Assembly (NCBI RefSeq): GCF_029338315.1
Contig: NZ_CP119794.1
Location: forward strand, 806,001 to 870,000
Length of the DNA stretch: 64,000 bases
From: Haloarcula regularis
GTDB lineage: Archaea > Halobacteriota > Halobacteria > Halobacteriales > Haloarculaceae
Direction of reading: 5' to 3'
The notes beneath the pieces were generated by a model. It was not told the origin of the DNA. It made no database searches and saw only the letters and a list, made by a program, of their open reading frames with translations. Shown here one piece after another: positions 27,226-36,226 of the stretch. Both the position numbers and the translations under genes were made by a program. The number at the start of each line of letters is the position of its first letter. The stretch's first letter is position 1.

Positions 27226-27723
27226 TCACTCCTCGGACGTCGCGGACTCGGCGACCACCTCGATGAGCGTCCGCTGGTCCTCGAAGTACGCCGGCGCGTC
27301 GTGGTCACGCTCGAACTCGACGACGCGCGTGAGCGCCGTCTGCCCGTCCGACGCGGTCGAGTCGACCTCGTCCGCGAGGTCGGTGTAGGCCGTCGCGAGC
27401 CGCTCGAAGGCGTCCCGGCGGGCCTGGGTGGCCGCGACGACTGCCTGGGCCTCCTCGATGTCGTCCTCCAGTGACTCTATTTCGGCGAGGTCGGCGTCGG
27501 CGCGCCCGCCGGTCGCCGCGGAGGGGGAGACCGGCCTCGCGTCGCCCGTCGACGACCGCTCCGAGAGGCGTTCTCGTACCTCCTCGATGTCCTCGTCGAG
27601 CGCCTCGAGCAGTTCGTTTGCCTCCCGGGTGAGCGACTCGACGCGGCCCCAGAGAAATCGGGCCTGGGTCCGACAGTAGTCGGCGAGTTCCTCGACGGAG
27701 AGCGGCGCGCTATCGTCGTCCAT
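27226..27723 (-). CDS. Haloarchaeal coiled-coil protein of unknown function
   Basis: 165 aa, MDDDSAPLSVEELADYCRTQARFLWGRV, then long heptad-like helices (ANELLEALDEDIEEVRERL, DLAEIESLEDDIEEAQAVVAATQARRDAFERL) broken by a low-complexity linker. No catalytic motif. It probably forms an all-helical oligomer. Convergent with the tautomerase and downstream of the methyltransferase on its strand. Confidence 0.7.
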   Translation of the reverse strand: MDDDSAPLSVEELADYCRTQARFLWGRVESLTREANELLEALDEDIEEVRERLSERSSTGDARPVSPSAATGGRADADLAEIESLEDDIEEAQAVVAATQARRDAFERLATAYTDLADEVDSTASDGQTALTRVVEFERDHDAPAYFEDQRTLIEVVAESATSEE

Positions 27724-27771
27724 CGTCGGTCCTAGGCGCTCCAGGCTGAAGCCAGTTGCCACGCGGGTCGC

Positions 27772-28389
27772 TTACGGCGCCCGGAAGACCCGGATCGTGT
27801 CGCGCTTGGTCGGCTCGTGAACCACCTGGGCGAAGCCGTACTCGGCGAAGACGTGCTTCCAGTTGCGGTAGTACAGCGGAAACTCGTCGTCGACGTAGCT
27901 CACTTCGGTCTCCCCGCGCCCGCGCTCTGGGCTGTTGCCCTCGTTCTCGGCGGTGACGAGAAGCTCCCCGGCGACGCGGGCGACGTCCTCGAAGACCCAC
28001 TCGTCGTCCGGGTGGATGTGCTGGAGCGTCTCGACGGAGTAGACGACGTCGAAGGCGTCGTCGTCGTACTCGCCGAGGAGGTCCTCGATGGCACCGGCCT
28101 GGAATGTCCCCGTCTCGGCGAGGGTCGGGAACGCGTCGGCCATCACCTCGAAGGACTCGTCGTTGATGTCGATGCCGGCGAGGTTCTCGAACCCGTGGGA
28201 ACGGAGGTGCTCGAGGTGGCGTCCGGACCCACAGCCGAGTTCCAGAATCGCGGCGTCGTCGGAGACGTAGTACCGGAGGGCGTCGAGAATCGTCTCGCTG
28301 ACCTCGTTGGGGCCGAGTTCGGCGTAGTAGCGCGGCGAGAAGCGACCGGATCGACCGGCCCAGTCCTCACGCACTTCGTCGGGGTCCAT
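27772..28389 (-). CDS. Class I SAM-dependent methyltransferase
   Basis: 205 aa, Rossmann methyltransferase: motif I AAILELGCGSGRHLEHL, motif II GIDINDESFEVM, post-motif DVVYSVETLQHIHPDDEWVFEDVAR. Starts MDPDEVREDWAGRSGRFSPRYYAE. The substrate is not evident; the fold resembles small-molecule or UbiE-like enzymes. Monocistronic. Confidence 0.85.
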   Translation of the reverse strand: MDPDEVREDWAGRSGRFSPRYYAELGPNEVSETILDALRYYVSDDAAILELGCGSGRHLEHLRSHGFENLAGIDINDESFEVMADAFPTLAETGTFQAGAIEDLLGEYDDDAFDVVYSVETLQHIHPDDEWVFEDVARVAGELLVTAENEGNSPERGRGETEVSYVDDEFPLYYRNWKHVFAEYGFAQVVHEPTKRDTIRVFRAP

Positions 28390-28462
28390 ACGAGAGTGGA
28401 GACGGCGACGCTGTAAGTGTCTCTCGAAGTCGTGACACTCCGGCCGACGGCGACTTCCCGGA

Positions 28463-28969
28463 TCACACTGGTGCGACGGACCCCGTCTGCAACGCGACCA
28501 CGACGACCAGCGAGGTGACGAAGACGCCGACCACGAGCAGACCGTAGTTCGCAACGGAGTTGTCGGCCGTCCACAGACTCGCCGAGTAGTGAGTCGTCGA
28601 CAGCGGCGTGAACGGCGTCACGCCCATCGGCGTCAGCGCGTCGCCCGCGACGTGGCCGAGGATACCGACCGTCCCGCCGACGGTCCCGACGAGTGCCCCC
28701 TCCGTCGTCGTGAACAGGCCAACCGATTCCGCCGACAGCGAGAGCACTGCACCACAGGCGAGACCGACGGCGAGTGCGGCCCAGACCGTGTGCGTGATGC
28801 CACGGTGCGAGACGAGCGGCAGTCGGTGGTCGACGTCCGGCGCCGTCGCGAGGCCGACGGCGAGCGCCCAGCCGACGACCGCGAGCAGCGGTTCTCCCAG
28901 GACCAGGATCCCGGCGCCCAACGGCGCATAGAGGAGGAGATTCACTCCGTAGTGGCCGTTCCGGTACAT
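28463..28969 (-). CDS. YdjM/DUF457-like membrane metal-dependent hydrolase
   Basis: 168 aa with four or five hydrophobic helices and the family's histidine/aspartate motifs: APDVDHRLPLVSHRGITHTVW and LGHVAGDALTPMGVTPF. These resemble the metal site of the membrane-bound YdjM (LexA-regulated) family; enzymatic activity is presumed only. Confidence 0.85.
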   Translation of the reverse strand: MYRNGHYGVNLLLYAPLGAGILVLGEPLLAVVGWALAVGLATAPDVDHRLPLVSHRGITHTVWAALAVGLACGAVLSLSAESVGLFTTTEGALVGTVGGTVGILGHVAGDALTPMGVTPFTPLSTTHYSASLWTADNSVANYGLLVVGVFVTSLVVVVALQTGSVAPV

Positions 28970-29083
28970 CCGCGTGGAGAGTGGCGGGACCGAAGGGAAA
29001 GCGTTGTGGCTCGCCGTCACCGCCCTCGGACACCCTTCTGATTTAACAGGACCACGCGCGTCTCTCCAGTCGGGACATCACCG

Positions 29084-29861
29084 ATGAAACTACTCGACGG
29101 AAAGACGGCCGTCGTCACCGGCGGCAGCTCAGGTATCGGTCGCGGTATCGCACGAGGGTTCGCAGAGCACGGCGCCGCGGCAGTCGTCGTCGCCGACGTT
29201 CGGAAAGACCCGAAGGGGGGCGGTCCGCCGACCCACCAGTTGCTCCGGGACGAGACTGACACGGAGGCGGTGTTCGTGGAGTGTGACGTCACAAACCAGG
29301 AGGACCTCCACGAGACGGTCGAGGCCGCCGAGGCGGCCGGCGGAATCGACGTGATGGTGAACAACGCGGGCATCTGGCACGCCGAGGACTTCTTCGAGGT
29401 GTCGGAGGCGGACTACCGGCACATGATGGACATCAACCTCAAGGGCGCATACTTCGGGTCACAGATCGCGGGCGAGCGACTCGTCGAGAACGAGGGTGGC
29501 GGGTCCATCATCAACGTCTCCAGCATCGCCGGCCTCTTCGGGAACGGCGACTGGCCGACCTACGCCGCCTCGAAGGGCGGGCTCACGACGTTCACCTACT
29601 CGCTGGCCCACAAGCTCGGCGACGACGGCGTCCGCGTCAACGCAATCCACCCCGGCGGCATTCAGACCAGAATCGGCGGGGAAGTCGAGGACGAGGAGGC
29701 GGCCGCCCAGCAGACTCAGCAGTTCACCCGGATGGTCCCGCTCGGTCGCTACGGGCAACCGGAGGACGTCGCGGGCCGCGACCTTCCTCGCGAGCGATCT
29801 GGCGAGTTACATCACCGGCGAGTCGCTCGTGGTCGACGGCGGGTGGACGAGCTGGCGCTGA
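29084..29861 (+). pseudogene. Short-chain dehydrogenase/reductase, frameshifted near C-terminus
   Basis: Classical SDR of about 258 aa: cofactor motif VTGGSSGIGRGIA, NNAG, catalytic Ser in INVSSIAG and YAASK (Tyr-x-x-x-Lys). Near 29773-29775 one extra G breaks the frame; the SDR tail TFLASDLASYITGESLVVDGGW follows in phase +1 and ends at 29861. The NAD(P)(H) preference and substrate are not clear. A promoter-like run precedes 29084. Confidence 0.87.
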
Positions 29862-29883
29862 CCACCGCCCGGCCCCGACGCGC

Positions 29884-31302
29884 TCAGTCGGCGAGTTTCC
29901 CCTCGAGCACCTTCGCGGCCGTCAGCACGGGGTCCCAGACGGGGCTGAACGGCGGCGCGTACGACAGGTCCAGGGACGAGAGCTGGTGGACCGTCATGCC
30001 GGCGTGGAGCGCGGTCGCGACAGTGTCGATGCGCTTTGCGACGCCCTCGGCCCCGACCATGCTCGCACCGAGCACCCGGCCGCTCTGTCGGTCGCCGACC
30101 AGCGTGACCTGTAGCTCCGTCCCGCCTGGGTAGTAGTGGGCCCGCGATTCGGTCGTTATGGTCACGGAGACGGGGTCGAACCCCGCATCGACGGCCCCCG
30201 CCTCGTCTATGAGGCCCGTCCGTGCGACCTCGAGGTCGAACGCTTTGACCGCCGCCGTCCCGGCGATCTGCCCGACGGGGAGCGGGTCGCCGGCTACGGT
30301 CTGCCCGATGGCACGGCCGGCACGGTTCGCCGTCAGTGCGAGCGGGACGTGGTCGGGCGCGCCGGTCACGACGTGAATTGCCTCCGCACAGTCGCCCGCG
30401 GCGTAGACGTGTGGGTCGTTCGTCCGGCCGTACTCGTCGGTCGCGATGGCCCCGGTCGGCCCCGTCTCGATGCCGGCACGCTCGGCGAGGTCCGTGTTCG
30501 GCGCCACGCCGACGCCGACCAGCGCGAGGTCGACGGGGACCCGCTCGTCGCCGGCGGCTATCGCCTCGACTGCTCGCTCACCGACGAGTTCCTCGACCGA
30601 CGTGTCGAGGTGGAGCGTGACGCCCTGCTCGCGGAGGTGGTCTTCGACGACGGCGGCGGACTCGGCCCCGAAGGGCTGGAGGGTGTGGGGCAGCATCTCG
30701 AAGAGGTGCACGTCCAGCCCGTGTGCGGCGAAGGCCTCGGCCATCTCGATACCGACGTACCCGCCACCGATGATACCCACGGTCTCGGGTTCCTCGGCCG
30801 AGGTGTACTCGCTCGCGACGGACCCGTAGCCGGTCTCCGAGCGGCTCGCAGTCGGCGTCGGCTCGCCCAGGGCCCGGCGTATCTCGGCCCCCTCGTCCAT
30901 GCCGTGGAGGGTGAACACGCCCGCAAGGTTCATCCCGTCGAGCGGCGGTTGCACCGCCCGGGCACCGGTGGCGACCAGCAGGTCGCTGTATCGCTGTTCG
31001 AGGGCCCCGTCGGGTCCGTCGACTGTCACCACCTTACGCTCCCGGTCGATGTGGGTCACCTCGTGGCCGGTGCGCAGGTCGATGCCGCGGTCCTCGATGA
31101 ACTCTGTCGGCGTCATCGAGACGAGGTCGTCGAGCGTCTCGACGTCTCCCTTGACGTAGTAGGGCAGTCCGCACGCACCGTAGGAGACCCAGTCGCCCTG
31201 CTCGAAGACGACGACGTCCCGGTCGGGTGCGTCGCGTTTGAACTTGCTCGCGGCACTCATCCCCGCAGCGTCACCACCGACGATTACGAACGGATCGGTC
31301 AT
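29884..31302 (-). CDS. CoA-disulfide reductase-like FAD/NAD(P) oxidoreductase
   Basis: 472 aa from MTDPFVIVGGDAAGMSAASKF. FAD-binding GGDAAG, single active cysteine in SYGACGLPYYVKGD (equivalent to Cys43 of CoADR), NAD(P)H-binding VGIIGGGYVGIEMAEAF, second FAD motif VYAAGDCAEA and the dimerisation domain (AHYYPGG, AKRIDTVATALHAGM). Members reduce CoA-disulfide, CoA-persulfide or polysulfide (NAD(P)H-dependent polysulfide reductase). A minus-strand TATTG-box about 60 bp upstream ties it to the thioredoxin/rhodanese set, which favours a persulfide role. Confidence 0.87.
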   Translation of the reverse strand: MTDPFVIVGGDAAGMSAASKFKRDAPDRDVVVFEQGDWVSYGACGLPYYVKGDVETLDDLVSMTPTEFIEDRGIDLRTGHEVTHIDRERKVVTVDGPDGALEQRYSDLLVATGARAVQPPLDGMNLAGVFTLHGMDEGAEIRRALGEPTPTASRSETGYGSVASEYTSAEEPETVGIIGGGYVGIEMAEAFAAHGLDVHLFEMLPHTLQPFGAESAAVVEDHLREQGVTLHLDTSVEELVGERAVEAIAAGDERVPVDLALVGVGVAPNTDLAERAGIETGPTGAIATDEYGRTNDPHVYAAGDCAEAIHVVTGAPDHVPLALTANRAGRAIGQTVAGDPLPVGQIAGTAAVKAFDLEVARTGLIDEAGAVDAGFDPVSVTITTESRAHYYPGGTELQVTLVGDRQSGRVLGASMVGAEGVAKRIDTVATALHAGMTVHQLSSLDLSYAPPFSPVWDPVLTAAKVLEGKLAD

Positions 31303-31360
31303 ACCGAATGGTTCGTCCGCCAGGCACAAATAGTATTGTGTTAGTTTTGAACTATCATTA

Positions 31361-31377
31361 GAGCAATAGTACTGCAG
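31361..31377 (-). promoter_or_regulatory. TATTG-box upstream of the CoA-disulfide reductase-like gene
   Basis: On the minus strand CTGCAGTACTATTGCTC is 59 bp before the ATG at 31302, followed by a TATA-like CAATACTATTTG (plus-strand 31327-31340) at leaderless distance. The plus strand at 31329-31340 also reads AATAGTATTGTG, so the core occurs in both orientations. The remaining 31378-31654 stretch holds AT-rich promoter DNA for the next gene, including a CAATATTG palindrome at 31481, but no gene. Confidence 0.42.
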
Positions 31378-31654
31378 AGAGTACAGACACGACCCAGAAA
31401 CGGGATTCGAAACACAGAACGAGGATTTGAAGACACGAAGCACCAGTGTTCCGTCTCAGAGTACCCACGGCCCCCGACACCAATATTGCAATTGATATAC
31501 AATTCTACTCCCTGTCCCGAACGGATACCGGGCCTGAGTGTGCACGCTCCCGCGGGGGGACACCGGGCACACCGTCACGGGGATCCCGTCCCGGCCGTTC
31601 CCGGGAGTCGGGACTCACCCCCCAATTAATGTCATTGAAAAATAAATTGTGTGT

Positions 31655-32074
31655 ATGAACTTCGACGAGTTCACCGGCAAGGTACAGCATCGACTCGAAC
31701 TGGCCGACACTGGCCAGAGCGTCCGGGCGATTCGGGCGACGTTACTACCCTTGGGCCAGCGGCTCTCGGCGGGGCACGCCGAGGACCTCGCGGCGTCGCT
31801 CCCCATCGAGATAAAGTGGTACCTCGCGGGGGCGGTCCACGAACACGGCCAGCACTTCGACTGGGCCGAGTATGTCGAGCGCGTCAGCGAAATCGAGGGG
31901 TCGGACCCCGCCGACGCGGCCCATCACGCTCGCGTCATCGTGGACCTGGTCGAGAGCGTCGTGCCTGCCTCCGACTTCCAGCAGCTCCGCGACGCGCTTC
32001 CCGAGAGCGAGGACGACGAGAACTGGGGGAACCTCTTCGAGATCGTCGACGGCGGCGGATGGAGCGAACGCTGA
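31655..32074 (+). CDS. DUF2267 family protein
   Basis: 139 aa, MNFDEFTGKVQHRLELADTGQSVRAIRATLLPLGQRLSAGHAEDLAASLP is the DUF2267 signature; a second half repeat (FDWAEYVERVSEIEG...VVDLVESVV) follows. An in-frame GTG two codons earlier is possible. DUF2267 proteins are all-helical, often found near stress genes; function unknown. Confidence 0.85.
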   Translation: MNFDEFTGKVQHRLELADTGQSVRAIRATLLPLGQRLSAGHAEDLAASLPIEIKWYLAGAVHEHGQHFDWAEYVERVSEIEGSDPADAAHHARVIVDLVESVVPASDFQQLRDALPESEDDENWGNLFEIVDGGGWSER

Positions 32075-32117
32075 CCTGACGTGAACTCGCGCTCTGGCGG
32101 GACCGGCCTGGCGGCGG

Positions 32118-32759
32118 TCACGCGAGCGTCGCCTCGAACCAGTCGGCCGCCACGTCGGCGACCTCCTCGAGCTCGCCGGGGCCCTCGAAGAGGTGACCGG
32201 CCCCATCGACGACGTGCAATTCTTTCTCGCAGGTGAGCTGGTCGGAGGCCTCGCGGTTCAGGTCGAGGACCTGCGTGTCGGCGCCCCCGACGATGAACAG
32301 CGTCGGCACGTCGACGGCGGCGAGCGCGTCGGTGGCCATGTCGACGCGCCCGCCGCGCGAGACGACGGCCGCGACGCCCTCTGGGTCCCGTGCCGCCGCG
32401 CGCAAGGCAGCAGCGGCGCCGGTACTCGCGCCGAAGTAGCCGACTGGCAGGTTGTGCGCGTCCGCCAGGTCCGAGAGCCACCGGGTGGCAGCAACGAGGC
32501 GGTCAGTCAGGAGCGGGACGTCGAAGCGGTTCTCGCGGACCTCGTCCTCCCGCTCGGTCAGCAGGTCGAACAGGAGCGTCCCGAGGCCGCGGTCGCGGAG
32601 GACCTCCGCGACGAAGTTGTTCCGTGGGCTGTGCCGACTCGACCCACTGCCGTGAGCGAACACGACGACACCCGACGCGTCGGGTGGTATCGCCAATATC
32701 CCGTCAAGTTCGACGTCGCCGACCGGGATAGCCACGTTCGTTCCGTGCTGCTGTCCCAT
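32118..32759 (-). CDS. Alpha/beta hydrolase, dienelactone-hydrolase type
   Basis: 213 aa. Oxyanion region VVFAHGSGSSRHSPRN, nucleophile elbow GYFGASTGAAAALRAA (G-x-S-x-G), acid in FIVGGADTQVLDLN, and catalytic His in VDGAGHLFEGPGEL. Divergently paired with the phosphoribosyltransferase at 32862; in several bacteria these two families are fused into one protein, so the pairing is probably functional. Confidence 0.87.
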   Translation of the reverse strand: MGQQHGTNVAIPVGDVELDGILAIPPDASGVVVFAHGSGSSRHSPRNNFVAEVLRDRGLGTLLFDLLTEREDEVRENRFDVPLLTDRLVAATRWLSDLADAHNLPVGYFGASTGAAAALRAAARDPEGVAAVVSRGGRVDMATDALAAVDVPTLFIVGGADTQVLDLNREASDQLTCEKELHVVDGAGHLFEGPGELEEVADVAADWFEATLA

Positions 32760-32861
32760 GAGAGTGGCACACACTCGAGCACCTTGAGCGGTGCGGACCT
32801 GTCGTCGTACTGAACTGACCGTAACCGGTAGGCGTCTGTCGGCCCAAGGTACGCCGGGACA

Positions 32862-33506
32862 ATGGCTACGCGTCAGTTCACAGACCGAAGCGAGGCGGGC
32901 GAACAGCTCGGAGCGGCGCTGCGAGAGCGAGACATCGACGTCGACCTCGTGCTCGCGATTCCCAGGGGCGGGCTCCCGCTGGGGCACGCCGTCGCGGACG
33001 CGCTGGACGTGCCACTCGACGTCGTCGTCGCGAAGAAGATCGGGGCGCCGCACAATCCGGAGTACGCCATCGGTGCCGTCGCCAGCGACGGGAGCGTGTG
33101 GCGCAACGAGTCGGCGCTCCGGCAGGTCGACCCCGGCGAGGAGTACTTCGAACGCGAGCGCGAGAAGGAAGCCCAGAACGCCAGACAGAAGGCCGATCGA
33201 TACCGCCAGGGCAGTTCGGAACCGGACGTCCGGGGCAAGGCCGTCGCGGTCGTCGACGACGGCGTGGCGACCGGGTCGACCGCCAGGGCGTGCCTGGAAC
33301 TGCTCCGGCAGAACGGCGCCGACCGGCTCGCCCTGGCGATACCCGTCGGCCCGCCCGACACCGTCGCGGAACTGGGGCAGCTGGCCGACGAGGTCGTCTG
33401 CCTGTGGACGCCCCAGCACTTCAGCGGGGTCGGGCAGTTCTACGACCGGTTCGACCAGGTGTCGGACGAGGCGGCGATGGCCTATCTCGACCAGGGGGCG
33501 GACTGA
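32862..33506 (+). CDS. Phosphoribosyltransferase-domain protein
   Basis: 214 aa type I PRTase-like: PRGGLPLGHAVADAL, DVVVAKKIGAPHNPEYAIGAV and the PRPP-binding loop AVVDDGVATGSTARACLELL. ATG follows a 100-bp divergent intergenic region shared with the alpha/beta hydrolase, its usual partner. The substrate is unknown; this subfamily (often with erythromycin-esterase or hydrolase partners) is not a nucleotide salvage enzyme. Confidence 0.87.
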   Translation: MATRQFTDRSEAGEQLGAALRERDIDVDLVLAIPRGGLPLGHAVADALDVPLDVVVAKKIGAPHNPEYAIGAVASDGSVWRNESALRQVDPGEEYFEREREKEAQNARQKADRYRQGSSEPDVRGKAVAVVDDGVATGSTARACLELLRQNGADRLALAIPVGPPDTVAELGQLADEVVCLWTPQHFSGVGQFYDRFDQVSDEAAMAYLDQGAD

Positions 33507-33619
33507 AGTCGGCCTGTCCGTTCGGCGGTCCGGGTGATCGGCCGTACCGGTGTTTGGAACAGCCAACACCCATGGGACAATATTTTGACCCCCGCCCCGT
33601 CTGTTGGTAACACGAGACG

Positions 33620-34087
33620 ATGGCACCGACGGAGGCAACGACCCTCACGAGGACGGAGAGCGACGCGCTTCTCGACCGGCACGAGACCGCCGTCCTCTCG
33701 CTTACGGACTCCGCCGAACCGTACGCGACCCCGGCAGCGTACGGCTACGAAGCGGACGCCTGTCGGTTCTTCCTGCGCCCGACGCCGCCCCGGCAGACCG
33801 AGAGACGGGCGGTGCTCGCGACGGACCCGCGAGCGCGCGTCATCGTCTACGAGGCCGCGCCGCCGGTCTACTGGAGCGTCGTGGCCGTCGGAACCCTGCA
33901 GGAGGTGTCCCGGTCGGAGCTTTCCGTCGAACACCGCGAACAGTGTCCCCGAGTCCGTCGGGAACCCGGCGCGCGCGACCGACCGAAACTGAAGCGCCGA
34001 CTCTACGAACTCGAACCGACAGCGGTGAGCGGTCGGCGGGTCGAGACCGCGAGCGACGACGTTTCGAACGACTCCGAGACGGCGTGA
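33620..34087 (+). CDS. Pyridoxamine 5'-phosphate oxidase-like flavin-binding protein
   Basis: 155 aa; LDRHETAVLSLTDSAEPYATPAAYGYEADACRFF and the mid-section RVIVYEAAPPVYWSVVAVGTL give the split-barrel FMN-binding fold of haloarchaeal PPOX proteins; LYELEPTAVSGRRVET is the usual end. The segment between (EQCPRVRREPGARDRPK) is unusually short and basic, so a pair of compensating indels or a deletion is possible. Confidence 0.7.
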   Translation: MAPTEATTLTRTESDALLDRHETAVLSLTDSAEPYATPAAYGYEADACRFFLRPTPPRQTERRAVLATDPRARVIVYEAAPPVYWSVVAVGTLQEVSRSELSVEHREQCPRVRREPGARDRPKLKRRLYELEPTAVSGRRVETASDDVSNDSETA

Positions 34088-34299
34088 AGACGCCCCCGTC
34101 TCGTCGGCTGGGCGTTCCCGGACCGCGGTTGACGACCCTGCGTGTCGGCCGTTCGAAGTCGCGGTGCCGGCCGGGCCCGCGGGGGACGAGACGGCCCCAC
34201 GCTCGGACCACCACCCACAGTTTAGTCCGCGCGCCGTCGAAGGCCGTCTATGGTACCGATCTGGTCGTCACGGGAAGCGGAGACGCTCGACTGGGGAGC

Positions 34300-35394
34300 A
34301 TGAGAGAGCGCGTCGCCGCCGCGGTCGACCGCCTCACCGCCTCGCGGCTGTTCCCGCTGACCGGCGTCGGGCCAGTTGTCCTCTTCCTGTTTGCCGTCCA
34401 GTTGCTGGGGACGGCCACGGAGTCGGCCCAACCGGTGCTCGAGGCGGTTCTCGTTCGCGTCCTGGTCGCCGACGCCGCCGCCCTGGGGCTCAGTTGGCTC
34501 GGGGCGTACGTCCTCGCGAACGGATCAGTCGTCGCCGCGCTCGCGCTCTCGCTTTTCACCGTCGACGTTCTCTCGCCGGCACAGCTGTTCCTGATGGTCG
34601 CGGGGTCGCGGCTTGGCGCCGCGGCCATCGTCGTCTTCATCGGTGCGCTGGATTACGTCCAGAAAGAGCGCTACTCCCTGCGGAAGTCGGTCAGCATGGG
34701 CACGCTCGCGTTCCTGCTGACGCTCTCGATATACCTGCCGGCCACCGTGGTCGGGTACCTGACGCTCCCGGTGTTGCGCGGACCGTTTCGAACGGTAGGT
34801 CAGCACTGGACCGTCGGCCTCAGGCCGCTTTCGTTGTTCGAACCGCTCACAGTGACGATCACGACGACTATCGGACCCGGTCCGGCCGTGCTCGTGGCCG
34901 TCGGGTTACTGTTCGGGAGTCTGAAACTGTTCGACCGCCTCCTTGCCGGGGTCGACACGTCGACGCTCCGTCGTCGGTTCTTCAGTCACTTCCGGCGGAC
35001 GTGGGTCTCGTTCGCCATCGGCCTGGTGATCACGGGCGTCACGACGAGCGTGGCGTTCTCGCTCGGCGTCATCGTCCCACTGTACAACCGCGAGTACATC
35101 GAACGCGACGAACTGATCCCGTACGTCCTCGGTGCGAACCTGGGGACGCTGTTCGACACGCTGCTCGTGGCGGCCGTGCTCGAGTCGTCTGTCGGTTTCG
35201 CCGTGGTCCTCGTGCTGCTGGCGACGGCGACGGCGCTGACACTCGGCGCACTGGCCGTCCACGACACGTACGCCCGTATCGTCGGGGCCATCGACGACCG
35301 GGTCCTCGAGGACCGGCGCGCGTTCGTCGCCGTGGTGCTCGCCTTCGTTTTTCTCCCAGTTGCACTCCTGGTCGTCCCGCAGGTACTCCGGTGA
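34300..35394 (+). CDS. Polytopic membrane protein, Na/Pi-cotransporter-like
   Basis: 364 aa from MRERVAAAVDRL with about eight hydrophobic helices. Segments such as LLGTATESAQPVLE, LFLMVAGSRLGAAAIVVFIGALDYV and YVLGANLGTLFDTLLVAAVLES (GANLGT) recall the repeat motifs of NptA-type Na/phosphate cotransporters. The frame is open upstream to 33604 antisense-like over the flavoprotein, but those residues are basic and not conserved in style. Followed 88 bp later by a UspA gene. Confidence 0.72.
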   Translation: MRERVAAAVDRLTASRLFPLTGVGPVVLFLFAVQLLGTATESAQPVLEAVLVRVLVADAAALGLSWLGAYVLANGSVVAALALSLFTVDVLSPAQLFLMVAGSRLGAAAIVVFIGALDYVQKERYSLRKSVSMGTLAFLLTLSIYLPATVVGYLTLPVLRGPFRTVGQHWTVGLRPLSLFEPLTVTITTTIGPGPAVLVAVGLLFGSLKLFDRLLAGVDTSTLRRRFFSHFRRTWVSFAIGLVITGVTTSVAFSLGVIVPLYNREYIERDELIPYVLGANLGTLFDTLLVAAVLESSVGFAVVLVLLATATALTLGALAVHDTYARIVGAIDDRVLEDRRAFVAVVLAFVFLPVALLVVPQVLR

Positions 35395-35482
35395 CCCCCG
35401 TCCGAGTGCGTCGGCTGTCCCGACGCACCGACCAGCGTGTCCGCGCCGAGGACATATCCGCCCGTCGCCCGTAGTCTGAGCC

Positions 35483-35905
35483 ATGGTCGACCACGTACTG
35501 GTCGCGATAGACGGGTCACCGCTCTCGCGGCGTGCGCTGGAGTTCGCCCTCGAGGTCCATCCGGACGCGACGATCACGCTCCTGCGTGTCGTCGACTACA
35601 TCGAGGAGAGTTACGGGGCCGAGATGCTCGTGGGTCCGACGGAGATCCGCGAACGTGCGCTGAGCAAGGCCGAGGAGTTGCTCGCGGAGGCCAGCGAACA
35701 GGCACGAGACCACGAGGGGACGGTCGAGACCGTCACGGAGTTCGGCAAGCCCGCGCGGGTGATTCCGGAGTACGCCGGCGACAACGACGTCGACGTCATC
35801 GTCCTCGGCGGCCACGGCCGCTCGCTCGTCTCCCGGGTACTGCTCGGCGACGTCGCGCAGCGCGTCGTGCAACAGGCGCCGGTTCCGGTGACCGTCGTCA
35901 GGTGA
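35483..35905 (+). CDS. Universal stress protein, UspA family
   Basis: 140 aa, MVDHVLVAIDGSPLSRRALEFAL and the ATP-loop VLGGHGRSLVSRVLLGDVAQRVVQQ. Complete, single domain. Lies immediately downstream of the Na/Pi-like membrane protein, possibly with it as a unit. Confidence 0.9.
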   Translation: MVDHVLVAIDGSPLSRRALEFALEVHPDATITLLRVVDYIEESYGAEMLVGPTEIRERALSKAEELLAEASEQARDHEGTVETVTEFGKPARVIPEYAGDNDVDVIVLGGHGRSLVSRVLLGDVAQRVVQQAPVPVTVVR

Positions 35906-35995
35906 CCGGGGGACGACCGACCGCGTCGTCCCCCCGAGTGCCGGTCGGTCGGCGTCCGGGGGCGAGGTCGCGACCGTCAGCGAGGTGCGCGTCGA

Positions 35996-36160
35996 TTACT
36001 CGTCGCCGCGGAGCGATTCGATGCGCGCCTCCAGGTCGTCGATGGCCTCGTGGACGCCCGCCTGCGCCTGCTCGCTCACTTCTTCGGCCTCCTCGACGAC
36101 GTCGTCGAAGGCATCTCTGATGCGCTGTACCGCGTCGTCCATGTTGTCTGAGTCGCTCAT
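35996..36160 (-). CDS. Small acidic coiled-coil protein
   Basis: 54 aa, MSDSDNMDDAVQRIRDAFDDV followed by EEAEEVSEQAQAGVHEAIDDL: one long amphipathic helix. Its start is 66 bp from the IS6-type element, so the insertion lies within or just behind its promoter region. No family assigned. Confidence 0.6.
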   Translation of the reverse strand: MSDSDNMDDAVQRIRDAFDDVVEEAEEVSEQAQAGVHEAIDDLEARIESLRGDE

Positions 36161-36226
36161 GGCCCGACCGGCGTTTCTCGCGCTGGCACCGTAGTACTGT
36201 CGGCTAGCCAACAAGACTGTCGAGAG

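Noticed and set aside
30136..31344. A 402-residue frame antisense to the flavoprotein
   Set aside because: Shadow frame; the flavoprotein on the other strand has all FAD/NAD motifs.
31479..31510. Further TATTG-box before the DUF2267 gene
   Set aside because: CAATATTGCAATTG is about 150 bp from the start and embedded in generally AT-rich promoter DNA; the flanks do not match the other sites.
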